Origin: Verrucomicrobiota bacterium
GTDB taxonomy: Bacteria > Verrucomicrobiota > Verrucomicrobiia > Chthoniobacterales > UBA10450
Length of the DNA stretch: 33,695 nucleotides
Reading direction: 5' to 3'
Assembly (NCBI GenBank): GCA_003219195.1
Contig: QHPX01000095.1
Span: 1 to 33,695, forward strand
A program made the position numbers and the translations under genes. Shown piece after piece: positions 32,875 to 33,695 of the stretch (positions are counted from its first letter, which is position 1; each line of letters begins with the position of its first letter). The notes below the pieces were generated by a model that saw only the letters and a list, made by a program, of their open reading frames with translations, was not told where the DNA came from and did no database searches.

Positions 32875-33695
32875 TTAGACCAAAAGCAGCGCGGGATTTT
32901 CGAGGAGGTGGCGGAGTTCTTTGAGATACTCCGCTCCGAGCGCGCCGTCGATGACGCGATGGTCGCAGCTCATCGTGATCGACATGCAATGACCGGCGAC
33001 GATTTGGTCGGAGTCATCGATGACCGGTACCTTTGTGACTTTGCCCACAGCGAGGATGAAACCTTGTGGCGGATTGATCACGGCGGAGAAACTGTCGATG
33101 CCCATGCCGCCAAGATTCGAGACGGTGAACGTGCCGCCTTGAAATTCCTCCGGCTTCATCCGTTTGTTGCGCGCGCGGCTGGCCAGGTCCTTTACCAGCT
33201 CGCTGATTTCGCGAAGCGATTTGTTCTGAGCGGCGCGAATGACCGGTGTCAGCAGTCCATCTTCAATCGCGACTGCGATGCCAAGATCGACATCGGCGTA
33301 TTGCACGAACGCGTCGCCGTCGAATGAGGCATTTACTCTTGGAACTTTGACGGCGGCTTGCACGGCCGCTTTCAAAACAAAATCGTTGACGGTGATTTTC
33401 GACGCATCGGCGCCTTCGCCGGCGGACTTCAGTTCGGCACGCGCGGCCATGAGCGGCCCGGCATCGATGTCGATGTTGAGATAGAAGTGCGGAACCGGAC
33501 CTAGGCTTTGGGCGAGGCGTTGCGCGATGATTTTGCGCATGCCAGAGAGCTGAATACGCACGCCTTCGCCAGCTTTCACTGACGGAGTAGGTTTCGCCGC
33601 GGCCGGCGCCCTTTGCGGCGCAGTCGTTTTCGATTTTGCCGCTGCACGGACGTCGGTTTCAGTCACGCGACCGTCAGGACCTGTTCCTTTGACAC
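32875..33695 (-). CDS. Dihydrolipoamide acyltransferase (E2), C-terminal part
   Basis: E2 transfers the acyl group from lipoyl-lysine to coenzyme A at the core of the pyruvate (or other 2-oxoacid) dehydrogenase complex. The window holds the end of the peripheral subunit-binding domain (VKGTGPDGRVTETDVRAAA at the right edge), an Ala/Pro linker, and the whole catalytic domain. The latter starts VRIQLSGMRKIIAQRLAQSL and contains FTVSNLGGMGIDSFSAVINP. The catalytic His and Asp are in SCDHRVIDGALG. The frame is open to the last base, so the gene continues to the right and the lipoyl domain is outside. An internal GTG at 33666 is not the start, because the E3-binding motif continues upstream of it. 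The sequence favours a pyruvate dehydrogenase type (AceF/PdhC) without proving it. Confidence 0.93.
   Translation of the reverse strand, partial: VKGTGPDGRVTETDVRAAAKSKTTAPQRAPAAAKPTPSVKAGEGVRIQLSGMRKIIAQRLAQSLGPVPHFYLNIDIDAGPLMAARAELKSAGEGADASKITVNDFVLKAAVQAAVKVPRVNASFDGDAFVQYADVDLGIAVAIEDGLLTPVIRAAQNKSLREISELVKDLASRARNKRMKPEEFQGGTFTVSNLGGMGIDSFSAVINPPQGFILAVGKVTKVPVIDDSDQIVAGHCMSITMSCDHRVIDGALGAEYLKELRHLLENPALLLV

Overview
The window looks like a piece of chromosome from a Gram-negative bacterium, most likely of the Verrucomicrobia (Chthoniobacterales-like soil lineage). That placement is an inference. It rests on an outer membrane (LptD and a large TonB-dependent receptor), a type III pantothenate kinase, a CitMHS_2-type antiporter, GTG starts mixed with ATG, weak or absent Shine-Dalgarno sites before many genes, and short double-hairpin repeats between genes. 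No rRNA, tRNA, CRISPR array, insertion sequence or phage gene was seen.

Layout. 1-147: start of a minus-strand glycine-zipper protein cut by the window edge. 287-640: a glycine-rich RRM protein. 824-5541: a beta-ketoacyl synthase, an overlapping second synthase that has lost its catalytic triad, and LptD. 5630-9412: UDP-glucose dehydrogenase, RsmB and an M29 aminopeptidase. 9456-13377 (minus): CoaX, a membrane TPR protein made of two similar halves, and a repeat protein starting 2 bases after it. 13500-15199: HemB and a coupled putative PD-(D/E)XK nuclease. 15196-16749 (minus): phosphoglycerate mutase GpmI. 16779-18116: an alkaline-phosphatase-fold protein whose nucleophile and several metal ligands are replaced.

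18117-19046 appears empty at first but holds three small minus-strand reading frames chained by ATGA overlaps, plus a double-hairpin repeat. 19047-20978: a multi-pass membrane protein with conserved-looking histidines and a TPR tail. 21276-25035 (minus): a TonB-dependent receptor, its terminator and a small exported protein resembling only the first part of a receptor plug domain. 25452-26740: an antiporter gene with an apparent one-base deletion. 26752-28751: riboflavin synthase, type I 3-dehydroquinate dehydratase and a free-standing Lon N-terminal domain. 28835-29545 (minus): a decayed glycosyltransferase 87 gene. 29619-31185 (minus): a dGTPase-family HD protein and a small membrane protein. 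31265-32856: a two-domain methyltransferase and a YkvA (DUF1232) protein. 32875-33695 (minus): the C-terminal part of a dihydrolipoamide acyltransferase cut by the right edge.

Most genes are core metabolism (haem, CoA, riboflavin, shikimate, glycolysis, pyruvate oxidation, rRNA modification, envelope assembly). The points most worth following are two pseudo-enzymes lying beside active relatives (the second synthase and the phosphatase-like protein), the TPR/repeat-protein pair, the plug-only exported protein, the small-ORF chain, and a 13-base motif (GATTGTCGATCTT) that recurs exactly at gene junctions.
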